Assembly (NCBI RefSeq): GCF_013409365.1
Contig: NZ_JACCBA010000001.1
Location: 5,890,001 to 5,954,000 of the forward strand
Length of the DNA stretch: 64,000 nucleotides
From: Actinomadura luteofluorescens
GTDB lineage: Bacteria > Actinomycetota > Actinomycetes > Streptosporangiales > Streptosporangiaceae
Reading direction: 5' to 3'
The notes below the pieces were generated by a model. It saw only the letters and a program-made list of their open reading frames with translations. It ran no database searches and had not been told where the DNA came from. This document shows, piece by piece, positions 52,001-60,414 of the stretch (position 1 is the first letter of the stretch; every line of letters starts with the position of its first letter). A program made the position numbers and the translations under genes.

Positions 52001-53094
52001 CGAGACCCCGAGACCCGCGCCCGCTGGAACGTCCGAAGGAACCGCGCCAGGACGCGCGGCGGCCCGATGTGACGCAGCAGGACGTACGGGCTCGCCCGCC
52101 TGCGCGCCCCGGCGCGGGCGCGTCCGGGCAGGGCATCCCCCCGCGCCGCCTGGACGCGGCACGACGGGAAGCGCAGGGCGAGGCGCAACCCCGCCCCGGC
52201 GGCCGCGCGGCAGGCATTCCACCCCGGCGGCTGGACGCCATGAGGCGAGACGACCCCACCAAGGAAGCGGGCACGCAGCCCACAGGCCCCAACCCACGCG
52301 TCCCAGAGCCCGAGCACGCTCAGCCTCCCAGCCACTCAGACATCCCAGCAATCTGGGGCAAACCAGGCCCCCTGCCAAAACCCCCACAGCAGCCGCACCC
52401 GCAGGCAGAGAACCCGGCGCGAACGGCTCCCGCGCCGCAGGCGCAGCCTGGGCACCAGGTACCGTCCCGCCCGCAGTCGGACGATCCCACGCAGGCGGGC
52501 CCCCGGCAGCGCCCCCAGCAACCGCAGCCGCATACACAGGCGGAGGGCCCGGCGCGGACGGGCCCCGCGCCGCAGGCGCCGCCCCGCCACCAGGTACCAG
52601 CTCGCCCGCAGTCGGCGGATGCTGCGCAGGCGGGCCCCCGGCAGGAGCGTCCGCAACAATCGCAGCCGCGCCCGCAGGCGGAGGGCCTTGCACGGACGGG
52701 TCCTGCGCCGCAGGCGCAGCCTGGGCAACAGGTACCGTCTCGCGCGCAGGCGGAGGATGCCGCGCAGGTGGAACCCCGGCAGCGCCCCCAGCAACCGCAG
52801 CCGCGCTCGCAAACCGAGTCCCCGCCGCAGGCGGAGGCCCGGCAGGAGCGTTCGCGGCGCCCGGAGGGTTCGGGTGGGCAGGCGAAGGTGCGGCGGGGGC
52901 GGTCGATCGCGTCCTACAAGCGGCCCGAGCTGGTCGAGATCGTCGGGCATGTCGCCGAGCTTGAGCCGGATCTCACCGACGACCAGATCGTCGAGCTGGT
53001 CACGCGGCTCCTCGGGTGTCCGGAGGACGAGGCGCTGCTCGTCGGGGCCCGGCTGCGGTACGCGGTGGAGGCGTACCGGGAGGGCACCCGGTAG
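49048..53094 (+). CDS. Large SF1-helicase-like protein with degenerate ATPase motifs
   Basis: 1348 residues. The general layout resembles large actinobacterial SF1 helicases. After an N-terminal domain of ~270 residues, the position that normally holds Walker A (GPPGTGKT) reads VMHIPERAPETVP (about residue 271), followed by the family-like LLARGRRVLVATSG; the motif II region reads FDVVIVDGEHEAGAEALF (about residue 875), where active enzymes have VDEAS, and the next segment is ILVGPSGPDLPP in place of the usual GDxxQ. Motifs IV-VI are not visible; instead a ~290-residue Pro/Arg/Gln-rich region with tandem repeats runs to a ~65-residue C-terminal helical domain. It likely cannot hydrolyse ATP and may have a scaffold or sensor role. 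Confidence 0.8.
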   Translation: MPDEAPGPGRPDRALDEAAAREADHAARLLGYLRDLARSRWRPSRDLADHDHVHWLAGLPGDVYVEADAGPGEVLFSVPVIPLTPPVVLEEFDGWLALRNWYRILRDLSGEEAVLATGLLSWRPAVHDHLLSTPVRIVLDERTERVDVVLAGHTTLRDRELLSGHPGFRPADWIADAVQAGQGFGLNASVGDVLRKWCQVALTSPADYREDWTPDADAASPVPRLRLAPALVVRPARREAVADHHARLLSLLPRGVPEGVARFVSPELKPQVMHIPERAPETVPDLMAGLLARGRRVLVATSGPAASAALRGALPPGLAALTATDAAMAARVAEAVRAAGDPGLDALAEREEAAALRVAEITERLRGGGPPEPPQDLRGEEPELSWMPVRPDLPPGPPISRSEAAELVVLLAEETAARKARTEQRDVDPGALPSAAYVRTLIEAESAAAERAERSRTELSQLLRDSDVTLLARLDGDASVVGAALRDLGLEGHPGGWNPSDLAVRALGDALAERRPLIWARVVEMTSRAQWAEHALGELSGHRVELPSDADLRGLAAAAQDLRAYLADGGALKRGPLRSGAQRQAEPLLATVKVDGAAPTTPELLDIVNTDLMVRITCRELQYVWEAAGISFPADLPPGERVARFVRAHARLARVRDAMTALDSTRRLLERSGFRVPLAHPIQWHDYAAALRNALEGLGVSRATADLDALRDSIGPADGDDPPELRAALAAVDARDAAAYGRALGALAEARHERSRQIRCEELVARVRAVHPDLANLMIATDGDEVWHARTRRWDDAWTWARRRAAATGPAAADRLRDALAEAEGALREARADLTSARAAAAARARSGPDIVPAWILPLWRVPDVLPPAPDGFDVVIVDGEHEAGAEALFVLWHAPRTILVGPSGPDLPPPEGPPPNPRLPSGLHEVITPTTPLFTALTAPRTRPERPDVTQRDIPIQPPRPKPHEPPRPQTPAPGPPPRKEAETRPRDPRPLERPKEPRQDARRPDVTQQDVRARPPARPGAGASGQGIPPRRLDAARREAQGEAQPRPGGRAAGIPPRRLDAMRRDDPTKEAGTQPTGPNPRVPEPEHAQPPSHSDIPAIWGKPGPLPKPPQQPHPQAENPARTAPAPQAQPGHQVPSRPQSDDPTQAGPRQRPQQPQPHTQAEGPARTGPAPQAPPRHQVPARPQSADAAQAGPRQERPQQSQPRPQAEGLARTGPAPQAQPGQQVPSRAQAEDAAQVEPRQRPQQPQPRSQTESPPQAEARQERSRRPEGSGGQAKVRRGRSIASYKRPELVEIVGHVAELEPDLTDDQIVELVTRLLGCPEDEALLVGARLRYAVEAYREGTR
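52402..52860 (+). repeat. Tandem 135-138-base coding repeats (Pro/Gln-rich)
   Basis: Three and a half units start near 52402, 52537, 52675 and 52810, spaced by 135, 138 and 135 bases (45-46 codons), inside the helicase-like gene. Each unit encodes PxAxxPARTGPAPQAQP and QVPSRPQ-type words. All spacings are multiples of three, so the frame is kept and the copy number may vary between strains. Confidence 0.75.
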
Positions 53095-53183
53095 CGCTCA
53101 CCGGGCCGACCGGCGAAAGGTCGTGCGGGAGCGCGCGTGACACAAGTGTGGAATAGAGCATTCCGTTCTGTTAGTGTGGAGGC

Positions 53184-54272
53184 ATGACGCGGACACTGGA
53201 TCGCCGGACGTTGAACCGGGCGGCGCTGGAGCGGCAGCTGCTTCTGGAGCGCTCGCGCATGCCCGTCCTGGACGCGGTCGAACGGCTCGTCGCCATCCAG
53301 GCGCAGGAGACGAACATGCCGTACATCGGGCTCTGGACGCGGCTGGAGGGCTTTCGCCGCGACGACCTCACGGGGCTCCTCTACGACCGGTCCGCGGTGC
53401 GCAGCTCGATCCTGCGGGGGACGCAGCACATGGCGTCCGCCGCCGACTACCTGTGGATGCGTCCCCTCGTCGAGGAGAGCCTCCTGCGCGGGCGCCAGGC
53501 GGCCTTCGGCAGCGCCACCCGGGGCTGGGACCTGGACGAGCTCGCCACCGAGGCGCGCAGGCTCCTGGCGGGACGGACCCTCACCCGCCCGCAGCTCGGC
53601 CGCGCCCTCGCCGAGCGCTGGCCCGACCGCGACCCGCTGGCGCTCGGCTGGTCGGCGCAGGCGCTGGTCTCCGTCGTCCATCCGCCGCCCAGCGGGACGT
53701 GGAACACCGGCGGCGCGACGCCGTTCGCCCTGGCGGAGGAGTGGATCGGGCGCCCGCTCTCCAAGGAGTCGCCGGACCGCCTGATCCGCCGCTACCTGGC
53801 GGCGTTCGGCCCGGCCTCCGTCAAGGACTTCCAGATGTGGTCCGGAATGCGCCGTATGGACGCCGCCTTCGAGGAGCTCCGCCCGTCCCTCCAGACCTAC
53901 CGGGACGAGGACGGCGTCGAGCTCTTCGACCTTCCCGGCATGCCGCTCCCGGACGCCGGCGTCCCCGCGCCCGTCCGCTTCCTCCCGGCCTTCGACAACC
54001 TGATCCTCGCCTACGCCGACCGGAGCCGCATCATGACGGACGAGCAGCGCAAGGCGGTGTGCGTGGGGGCGCTCACCAAGCCGTCCCTTCTCGTCGACGG
54101 CCGGGTCCACGGCGTGTGGACGCTCAAGCACGACCGGAAGGCGGGTCGCGCCGAGCTGACCGTGGAACTGCTCGCGCCGCTCGCCGACGAGGAGCCCGTC
54201 CGCCAGGAGGCGGCCCGCCTCCTGGCGTTCGCGGCCGACGGCGCCGACCACGTCCTGCGCTTCACGCGGTGA
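53184..54272 (+). CDS. Winged-helix DNA-binding (YcaQ/AlkX, HTH_42) protein
   Basis: 362 residues with the repeated winged-helix layout of the HTH_42 family. RTLNRAALERQLLLERSRMP, AVERLVAIQAQETN and LRGTQHMASAADYLWMRP are family landmarks, as is the C-terminal PVRFLPAFDNLILAYADRSR segment. E. coli YcaQ (AlkX) is a glycosylase that unhooks DNA interstrand crosslinks; many actinobacterial members are uncharacterised. AT-richer sequence ahead of the start (about 53145-53175) probably holds its promoter. Confidence 0.88.
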   Translation: MTRTLDRRTLNRAALERQLLLERSRMPVLDAVERLVAIQAQETNMPYIGLWTRLEGFRRDDLTGLLYDRSAVRSSILRGTQHMASAADYLWMRPLVEESLLRGRQAAFGSATRGWDLDELATEARRLLAGRTLTRPQLGRALAERWPDRDPLALGWSAQALVSVVHPPPSGTWNTGGATPFALAEEWIGRPLSKESPDRLIRRYLAAFGPASVKDFQMWSGMRRMDAAFEELRPSLQTYRDEDGVELFDLPGMPLPDAGVPAPVRFLPAFDNLILAYADRSRIMTDEQRKAVCVGALTKPSLLVDGRVHGVWTLKHDRKAGRAELTVELLAPLADEEPVRQEAARLLAFAADGADHVLRFTR

Positions 54273-54284
54273 GCCCGCCGGACG

Positions 54285-55772
54285 TCAGACGATCGGCATG
54301 GTGACCGCGAGCGGCCAGGCCAGCAGCACGCCGCCGACGAGCGCGGTCACCCACGCCGGGGCGCGGACCGCGCGCAGCGCCGCGGCCTGGACGCCCTGCC
54401 ACACCAGGAGACCGGCGATCAGCGGCGACACCAGCAGCACGAACGACGAGACGGCCCCGACGAGGGCCGCGGCGAGGAGCGCGGCCAGCGCGGCCATCGC
54501 CGCCCAGGCGTGCACGCCGATCGCGGTCGTCCGCTCATGCCCGGCGCACAGCGCCTCGACCCCGAGGCAGTAGAGGGCGGCGCCCACGGTGATCGGGACG
54601 AGCGCCCACATCCGCGGGCCGACCGGCACCGCGTGCGCCCACCCCAGCTGGGCAGGGACGGCGAACGACACCACGGTCCATACGACCAGGACGGCCGCAG
54701 CCGCCACCGTCCGCGCCCTGGGCCGTTCGCCGAGGAAACCGGCGTCCCTCGCGCAGACGAGCGCCACCACGCCGGCGACGCCGAAGAACCCGGCGAGCGG
54801 ACCCGCCACCGCGAGCGGCAGATGGAAGAACCCCATCACGGGCACCGCGACCCCGGCCGCGAACGCCGCCGCCACCAGCGCGAGCCTCACCGGGACGCGG
54901 CGGCGCGCCCGGACGTCCGAGGGGCGTCCGAGCAGCGCCGAGGCGATCGCCCCGAAGGTCAGCACGGCCGCCAGGTGCAGCAGCAGCGCCGACCCCGCCC
55001 GCTGGACGACCCGCACGTCCGGGACGGGCGCCGAGCGACGCCCGAACGCCGCGTCGAGCCAGGCGCCGGTCTCGCGATGGGTGCGCGCGCTGAACAGCAC
55101 GCCGACATGCTCGACGCCCGCGACGATGACGGCCCGCCGCGCCGTCCCGTCCCGCGGGTCACCGTACGTCGCCTCTGGCCGCCCCTCCGGGTAGACGTTC
55201 CGCAGCGCCTGGACGGCGCCGTCGCGATACGCGGGAAACTCCAGCCCACCGGCGACCAGCAGTACGTTCCGGACGGCCGCCGGCACTGCCATGACCCCCT
55301 GCGAGATGGCGACCGTCGCCCCGATCGACGGATGCGCCGCGCCGTACCGGATGACCGCGGCGGCCCCCAGCGAGTGCCCGACGAGCCCGATGCGCTCGCC
55401 GTCCACCCACGGCACGGCCCGCAGGTGCGTGACGGCGACGTCCAGATCACGGTCGAGCCGCGCGTCGGCGGCGGGCCCGTCCCCGTTTCCGGGCAGCCGC
55501 CGCGTGTTGGCTCCGTGCCCCGCGAGATCGACCAGCGCCACCGCGTACCCGCGCCGCGCCAGCGTGTCCGCGAACCCGCGCATCAGCCGCCCGCTCGCCC
55601 CGAGTCCGTGCGCCACCACGACACCCGGCACCTGCCCGGACGCCCCGGAGCCCCGCACGATCTCGACCGGCACCCCGTCCACCACCGAGGCCCGCCGCCG
55701 AAGCCCCGCGTCCGCCGCGAGCACCCCCACACCCCCGACGACGGCACAAAGAACCCCCACCACCAACGCCAC
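54285..55772 (-). CDS. Alpha/beta hydrolase fused to a membrane domain
   Basis: 495 residues. An N-terminal signal-anchor helix, then an alpha/beta-hydrolase domain (~30-255): VVVAHGLGASGRLMRGF (oxyanion loop), the nucleophile elbow GLVGHSLGAAAV (Ser near residue 134) and VEHVGVLFS with the likely His. The C-terminal ~230 residues hold about seven hydrophobic helices. The catalytic domain would lie outside the membrane. Fused membrane hydrolases of this kind are probably lipases or esterases on lipid-linked substrates. It follows the antitoxin gene by 14 bases on the same strand. Confidence 0.88.
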   Translation of the reverse strand: MALVVGVLCAVVGGVGVLAADAGLRRRASVVDGVPVEIVRGSGASGQVPGVVVAHGLGASGRLMRGFADTLARRGYAVALVDLAGHGANTRRLPGNGDGPAADARLDRDLDVAVTHLRAVPWVDGERIGLVGHSLGAAAVIRYGAAHPSIGATVAISQGVMAVPAAVRNVLLVAGGLEFPAYRDGAVQALRNVYPEGRPEATYGDPRDGTARRAVIVAGVEHVGVLFSARTHRETGAWLDAAFGRRSAPVPDVRVVQRAGSALLLHLAAVLTFGAIASALLGRPSDVRARRRVPVRLALVAAAFAAGVAVPVMGFFHLPLAVAGPLAGFFGVAGVVALVCARDAGFLGERPRARTVAAAAVLVVWTVVSFAVPAQLGWAHAVPVGPRMWALVPITVGAALYCLGVEALCAGHERTTAIGVHAWAAMAALAALLAAALVGAVSSFVLLVSPLIAGLLVWQGVQAAALRAVRAPAWVTALVGGVLLAWPLAVTMPIV

Positions 55773-55786
55773 GATCCGCAGGGGAG

Positions 55787-56086
55787 TCAGGCCGCGGCGT
55801 CCTCTCCCACGGTGATCGTGAAGGTGGTGTGCATGGCCCTGGCGATGCGGTCCAGCATCGCCAGGGTGGGGATTCCGCCACCTCCTTCGAGCCGCGACAG
55901 CGCAGGCTGGGTGATGCCGGCGCGCTCGGCGACGACCGCCTGAGTGAGCCCGAGTTCAATGCGGCGTTCGCGCACCATGTCACCGAGACGGAGGTCGAGC
56001 CCCGCCTGCTCGTACTCGGGATGGGCCGTGGCTCCTTCCCGCAGCCGCTTCGCGCGGTAGGCCCGCCACCCGCTGTGCCCGGCCAT
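55787..56086 (-). CDS. XRE-family antitoxin (HigA-like)
   Basis: 99 residues. The first ~30 are basic and mostly helical (HSGWRAYRAKRLREG), then a canonical helix-turn-helix (LGLTQAVVAERAGITQPALS), with LARAMHTTFTITV-like end. The ATG at 56086 has AAGGAG upstream; the earlier in-frame starts lack one. It overlaps the toxin stop by one base (TGATG), toxin first, as in the higBA order. It should neutralise the toxin and repress the operon. Confidence 0.88.
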   Translation of the reverse strand: MAGHSGWRAYRAKRLREGATAHPEYEQAGLDLRLGDMVRERRIELGLTQAVVAERAGITQPALSRLEGGGGIPTLAMLDRIARAMHTTFTITVGEDAAA

Positions 56087-56364
56087 CACTCGCTCCTTTC
56101 GTAGACGTGCCCTGCAGGTGCCAAGTGGGACGACTCGCGTCCGCGAGCCGACGGTAGCCAGTAGGTGATTCGCCACGCGGTGTCCTCCAAGTGGAGACGC
56201 AACTCACGAACGCCCTCTCGTAACGCCCTGGTGTGGTCGCCGTCGAGGAGCTCGCCTCGGTCCACAAGGTGGTCGTCCACGTTCCGCATGACGCGCTGGT
56301 ACTGAACGAAGCTCAGAGTGTCCAGCCATGTGACGACCTCGGGTTCCATCTCGATCTCGAACAT
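56086..56364 (-). CDS. HigB/RelE-family toxin
   Basis: 92 residues with the RelE/HigB pattern: MFEIEMEPEVVTWLDTLS, a helix with RVMRNVDDHLVDRG, then LREGVRELRLHLEDTAWRI with the conserved (V/L)RELR strand and ITYWLP. RelE-fold toxins cleave mRNA at the ribosome. The ATG at 56364 is chosen for GGATGG before it and for its match to the family start. Transcription starts in the AT-rich stretch upstream (56365-56400). The C-terminus (RESSHLAPAGHVYERSE) is unusual. Confidence 0.88.
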   Translation of the reverse strand: MFEIEMEPEVVTWLDTLSFVQYQRVMRNVDDHLVDRGELLDGDHTRALREGVRELRLHLEDTAWRITYWLPSARGRESSHLAPAGHVYERSE

Positions 56365-56474
56365 ACCATCCAAGTTATATGTCTTCGATGTTATGGGGTT
56401 GCCGTTCACAAAGTCCAGGCCGTAGGGGCAAGGAGCCAGCGCGGGTGTCAGAGGATGTCTGTACAAATGTGTTC

Positions 56475-56960
56475 GTGACGGAATGGGGCGAGGAGGCGCT
56501 GGCGCGGTTGCGGGCGGCCGCGCACCGGGGGTTCGGGGACGCCGACCTGCTCCAGGGGCGTCCGCTTGGTCCCGTGCTCCAGTACGCCGGGGACGTGCTC
56601 GTCGCCGCCCTGGAGCAGGGACGTGACGTGCGGTCCCTCGCCCTCGCGTGCCTGGACGAGCTGAACGGGCGCGCTCTGCCCGGCGACGCCGAGCTCGCGG
56701 ACGAGGTCGCCGCCGCGCTCGGGGTGCGGGCGCCGACCGGGCTGGTTCCGCTTCCCGTCGACCTCGGGGCGGTGGCCGCGGCGATGCAGGACGGGTGCCA
56801 GGTGCTCGATCCCGAGCGCGGGGACGTGCTCCCGGCCGGTGAGGCGGACGGGCTGCCGGTCCCGCCGGGCGTCCTGCCCGAGGGGGAGGACGCCCGGCGC
56901 GGAGCGGCGCGGGCGTGGCTCGCGGGGCAGGGTTTCCGGCCCGCTCCGCGGAGCCTCTAG
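56475..56960 (+). CDS. UPF0158-like protein
   Basis: 161 residues. The segment VPLPVDLGAVAAAMQDGCQVLDPERGDVLPAGE (~96-128) resembles the UPF0158 family (VDLxxIAxAMxDxxxxxYLDxETGEV), but is followed by only ~35 residues, so the protein is shorter than most members. The N-terminal half is helical and rich in Ala/Leu. The GTG start is uncertain; earlier in-frame GTGs exist. It is convergent with lysX, overlapping its 3' end by four bases. Confidence 0.6.
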   Translation: MTEWGEEALARLRAAAHRGFGDADLLQGRPLGPVLQYAGDVLVAALEQGRDVRSLALACLDELNGRALPGDAELADEVAAALGVRAPTGLVPLPVDLGAVAAAMQDGCQVLDPERGDVLPAGEADGLPVPPGVLPEGEDARRGAARAWLAGQGFRPAPRSL

Positions 56961-59900
56961 GATCCGGGGCGCACCAGCGGGAACGGGATCGTCTCGCGGA
57001 TGCTGCGGCCGGTCAGCGTGATCAGCAGCCGGTCGATGCCCATGCCCATGCCCCCGGCGGGCGGCATCGCGTACTCCAGGGCGCGCAGGAAGTCCTCGTC
57101 GAGCTCCATGGCCTCCGGGTCGCCGCCCGCGGCCTGCAGCGACTGCTCGGTCAGCCGCTGCCGCTGGAGGATCGGGTCGATCAGCTCGGAGTAGGCGGTG
57201 CCGAGTTCGAGGCCGAAGATGATGAGGTCCCACTTCTCGGCCAGCCGCGCGTCGTCGCGGTGGGGGCGGGTCAGCGGGGACGTCTCGGCCGGGTAGTCCC
57301 GGACGAACGTCGGCGCCGCCAGCTTCTCCTCGACGAGCGCCTCGAACAGCTCCTGGACGACCTTGCCCTGCCCCCACTGCGGGTCGGCGTTCAGCCCCGC
57401 CCGCTCGGCGAAGGCGTGGACCCGTTCGGGTGAGGTGCCGGGGGTGATCTCCTCGCCGAGCGCCTTGGACACCGACTCGTAGACGGTGATCTCCTGCCAC
57501 GGCTCGGCGAGGTCGTACTCGACGCCGTCCCGGACGACGACCGTGGTGCCGAGGGCGGCGCGGGCCGCGTCCACGACGAGGGAGCGGGTCAGCTCGGCCA
57601 TCGTGTCGTAGTCGCCGTAGGGCTCGTAGGCCTCCAGCATCGTGAACTCGGGGTTGTGCCGCGGTGAGACGCCCTCGTTGCGGAAGCTGCGGTTCAGCTC
57701 GAAGACGCGGCCGGCGCCGCCGACGAGGAGGCGCTTGAGGTACAGCTCGGGCGCGATCCGCAGGTAGAGCTGCATGTTGTAGGCGTTGATGCGGGTGGTG
57801 AACGGGCGGGCGGTGGCGCCGCCGTGCACCGGCTGGAGCATCGGCGTCTCGACCTCCAGGTAGCCGCGGGCGCGCAGGCCGTCCCGGACGGCGGCGACGG
57901 CGTCGCCGCGCATCCGCAGCATCCGGCGGGAGTCGTCGTTGACGATGAAGTCGACGTACCGCTGCCGGACGCGGGCCTCCGGGTCCGACAGCCCGGAACT
58001 CTTGTTCGGCAAGGGGCGCAGGCACTTGGAGGCGAGCGTCCACGAGGACGCGAGGACCGACAGCTCCCCGCGCCGGGACGTCACGACCTCGCCCCGGACA
58101 CCGACCTGGTCGCCGAGGTCGAGGAGCGACTTCCAGCGGCGCAGCGAGTCCTCGCCGAGGGCGTCGGCGGTCAGCATGATCTGGAGGTCGCCGGTCTCGT
58201 CCCGCAGCGTGACGAAGATCAGCCGGCCGTGCTCGCGGGCGAGGACGACGCGCCCCGCGATCGCGACGGTGTCGCCGGTGCGGGTGTCGGGGGCGAGGCC
58301 GGCGTGCCGCTCCCGGATGCCGGAGGCGACGTCGGTGCGCTCGCAGCCGAGCGCGTACGGCTCCATCCCGGCGGCGCGGATCTGGTCGAGCTTGGCGTGC
58401 CGGACCCGCTCCTGCTCCGACAGCCGGCGCTGCGGGGCGCGGGCCGCCTCCGCGGCCTCCTCGATCTCCTTGATCCTGTCGACGAGGTCGTCGGAGGGGA
58501 CCATCGCGGCGGCCCGGTCCAGCTTGGGGCGGTTCAGGCTCGGCAGGAACCCCTCGGCGCGGGCGTAGGCGAGGCCCAGCCGGACGAGGTGCCGCCCGTG
58601 CTCGTAGCAGATGAAGCGGGGACGCCACTCGGGCATGTACTTGGCGTTCGACAGGTAAAGCGACTCCAGCTGCCAGAACTTCGACGCGAACGACAGGAAC
58701 CGGTAGTAGAGCCGGGCGACGGGGCCCGCGCCGATCTGGGAGCCGCGCTCGAACGCCGAGCGCAGCATCGCGAAGTTCAGCGACAGCTGCTGGGCGCCGA
58801 CGGCGGCGGCCTTCTCGGCGAGCTTGGCGACCATGTACTCGTTGAGGCCGTTCTCGGCGAGCCGGTCGCGGCGCATCAGGTCCAGCGACAGCCCGGCCCG
58901 CCCCCACGGGACGAAGCTGAGGAGGCCGCGCAGCTCGCCGTGCGCGTCGAACGCCTCGACCATGACGCAGCGCCCGTCGGTGGGGTCGCCGAGCCGGCCG
59001 AGCGCCATGGAGAACCCGCGTTCGGTCTCCTCGCCGCGCCAGGCGTCGGCGCTGCGGATGAGCTTGGCCATCTCCCAGCCGGGGATCTGCGAGTGGCGGC
59101 GGATCCGCACGGTGTACCCGGCCCGCTCGACGCGCCGGACGGCCTGGCGGACCTGCCGCATCTCCCGTCCGTCCAGGTTGAAGTCGGTGAGGTCGACGAC
59201 GGCCTCGTCGCCGAGTTCCAGCGCGTCGAAGCCGTGCCGCTTGTAGATGCGGGCGGCGCGCTCCCCGACGCTGACGGCGCCGGGGATCCAGGCGTGCGCG
59301 CGGCACTCGCCGAGCCACGCCTCGATCGCCTGGTCCCACGACTCGGGGTCGCCGAGCGGGTCGCCGCTGGCCAGCGAGACCGAACCCTCCACCCGGTAGG
59401 CGATGGCCGCCTTACCGTTCGGCGCGACGATGACGTCCTTGTCGCGGCGCAGCGCGAAGTAGCCGAGGGAGTCCTGGTCGCCGTACTCGGCGAGCAGCGC
59501 GCGCGCCGCGAGCTCCTCCGGGGGGCTGAGGACGGGGTCGCGCCGCCCCGGCCTGAACAGCGCCCAGAACGTGGCGATCAGCAGTCCGGTGCCGAGCACC
59601 CACAGGATCACGTCCACCCAGAACGGCACCGACACGTCGATCGGCTTGCCGGTGACGCGCGGCCCGAGGACGGTCTGGGAGATCGCGTAGAGCGGGTGCG
59701 TCCAGAAGTCGCCGCGGGAGTTGCGGTCGGTCACGGTGACCAGGAACGTCCCGATCCCGCAGGTCACGACCAGGAGGCTGGTGAACACGACGGTGGCCAG
59801 GCGGCGGTTGCCCCGGTCGGGCAGGGTGGTGAACTGGCCGCGCGCGGAGATCAGCAGGCCGAGCACCGCCAGGTACACGGCGGCGGTGACGATCAGGCCG

Positions 59901-60256
59901 ACGGGGGTGGGCCTGTCCGGGTTGAACAGCGTCGTCAGGACGGCGGTGACGCCGAGCGCGGTGGGGAGGCAGAAGATCAGGACGAGGATCCGCCACGCGG
60001 CCTTCTTGCGCCGCCGCACGCCCATCGACAACAGGATCCACAGCAGGCCGATCGGGACGCTCGGGAACCAGCCGAGATAACCGATCCATCGCAACGCCCA
60101 GATATCGGCTATCTCAAGGATGAGACCATAGGAGACCCATGCGAGCAGCGACAGGATCCCGGAGAGTCGGGTGTACCAGAAGAAGATCGTCGGCGCGGCC
60201 TGGATCAGCCGCCCCCACTCGCCCCGCAGGCCGCGCTGCTGGCCCTGCTCGGTCAT
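56957..60256 (-). CDS. lysX: Bifunctional lysylphosphatidylglycerol synthetase/lysyl-tRNA synthetase, LysX-type
   Basis: 1099 residues in three parts: an N-terminal polytopic membrane region with about six helices (~20-240); an MprF-like lysyltransferase domain of the dual GNAT type (~260-585; FERGSQIGAGP, LYLSNAKYMPEWRPRF); and a class II lysyl-tRNA synthetase (~600-1099) with an OB-fold anticodon domain (IAGRVVLAREHGRLIFVTLR) and motifs 2 and 3 (FRNEGVSPRHNPEFTMLE and GMGMGIDRLL). In mycobacteria LysX makes Lys-tRNA and lysinylates phosphatidylglycerol, giving resistance to cationic peptides. Both halves look intact. It is divergent from the kinase gene at 60415. Confidence 0.95.
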   Translation of the reverse strand: MTEQGQQRGLRGEWGRLIQAAPTIFFWYTRLSGILSLLAWVSYGLILEIADIWALRWIGYLGWFPSVPIGLLWILLSMGVRRRKKAAWRILVLIFCLPTALGVTAVLTTLFNPDRPTPVGLIVTAAVYLAVLGLLISARGQFTTLPDRGNRRLATVVFTSLLVVTCGIGTFLVTVTDRNSRGDFWTHPLYAISQTVLGPRVTGKPIDVSVPFWVDVILWVLGTGLLIATFWALFRPGRRDPVLSPPEELAARALLAEYGDQDSLGYFALRRDKDVIVAPNGKAAIAYRVEGSVSLASGDPLGDPESWDQAIEAWLGECRAHAWIPGAVSVGERAARIYKRHGFDALELGDEAVVDLTDFNLDGREMRQVRQAVRRVERAGYTVRIRRHSQIPGWEMAKLIRSADAWRGEETERGFSMALGRLGDPTDGRCVMVEAFDAHGELRGLLSFVPWGRAGLSLDLMRRDRLAENGLNEYMVAKLAEKAAAVGAQQLSLNFAMLRSAFERGSQIGAGPVARLYYRFLSFASKFWQLESLYLSNAKYMPEWRPRFICYEHGRHLVRLGLAYARAEGFLPSLNRPKLDRAAAMVPSDDLVDRIKEIEEAAEAARAPQRRLSEQERVRHAKLDQIRAAGMEPYALGCERTDVASGIRERHAGLAPDTRTGDTVAIAGRVVLAREHGRLIFVTLRDETGDLQIMLTADALGEDSLRRWKSLLDLGDQVGVRGEVVTSRRGELSVLASSWTLASKCLRPLPNKSSGLSDPEARVRQRYVDFIVNDDSRRMLRMRGDAVAAVRDGLRARGYLEVETPMLQPVHGGATARPFTTRINAYNMQLYLRIAPELYLKRLLVGGAGRVFELNRSFRNEGVSPRHNPEFTMLEAYEPYGDYDTMAELTRSLVVDAARAALGTTVVVRDGVEYDLAEPWQEITVYESVSKALGEEITPGTSPERVHAFAERAGLNADPQWGQGKVVQELFEALVEEKLAAPTFVRDYPAETSPLTRPHRDDARLAEKWDLIIFGLELGTAYSELIDPILQRQRLTEQSLQAAGGDPEAMELDEDFLRALEYAMPPAGGMGMGIDRLLITLTGRSIRETIPFPLVRPGS

Positions 60257-60414
60257 GGTCCCCTTTCTACCGGGTCGCACGTCGATCACGCCCTTGCCCC
60301 CGTGTTCCCGTCCGGCGGCGAACCGCATGGTGATCTCGGGCGTCGTACGGGTAGGGGGATGTGGCTTGCACTCTCAGTCCAAGGTTGTCAGCAAAAGTCG
60401 ATATGGTCGCGGAT

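Noticed and set aside
52402..52860. Regular repeats as a possible CRISPR array
   Set aside because: The repeats are in frame, adjacent without unique spacers, and encode a Pro/Gln-rich protein segment, so they are coding repeats.
49167..52964. Second long plus-strand frame overlapping the helicase-like gene
   Set aside because: Dominated by Arg/Pro/Ala with no domain; the 49048 frame has strand and motif patterns of a real protein.
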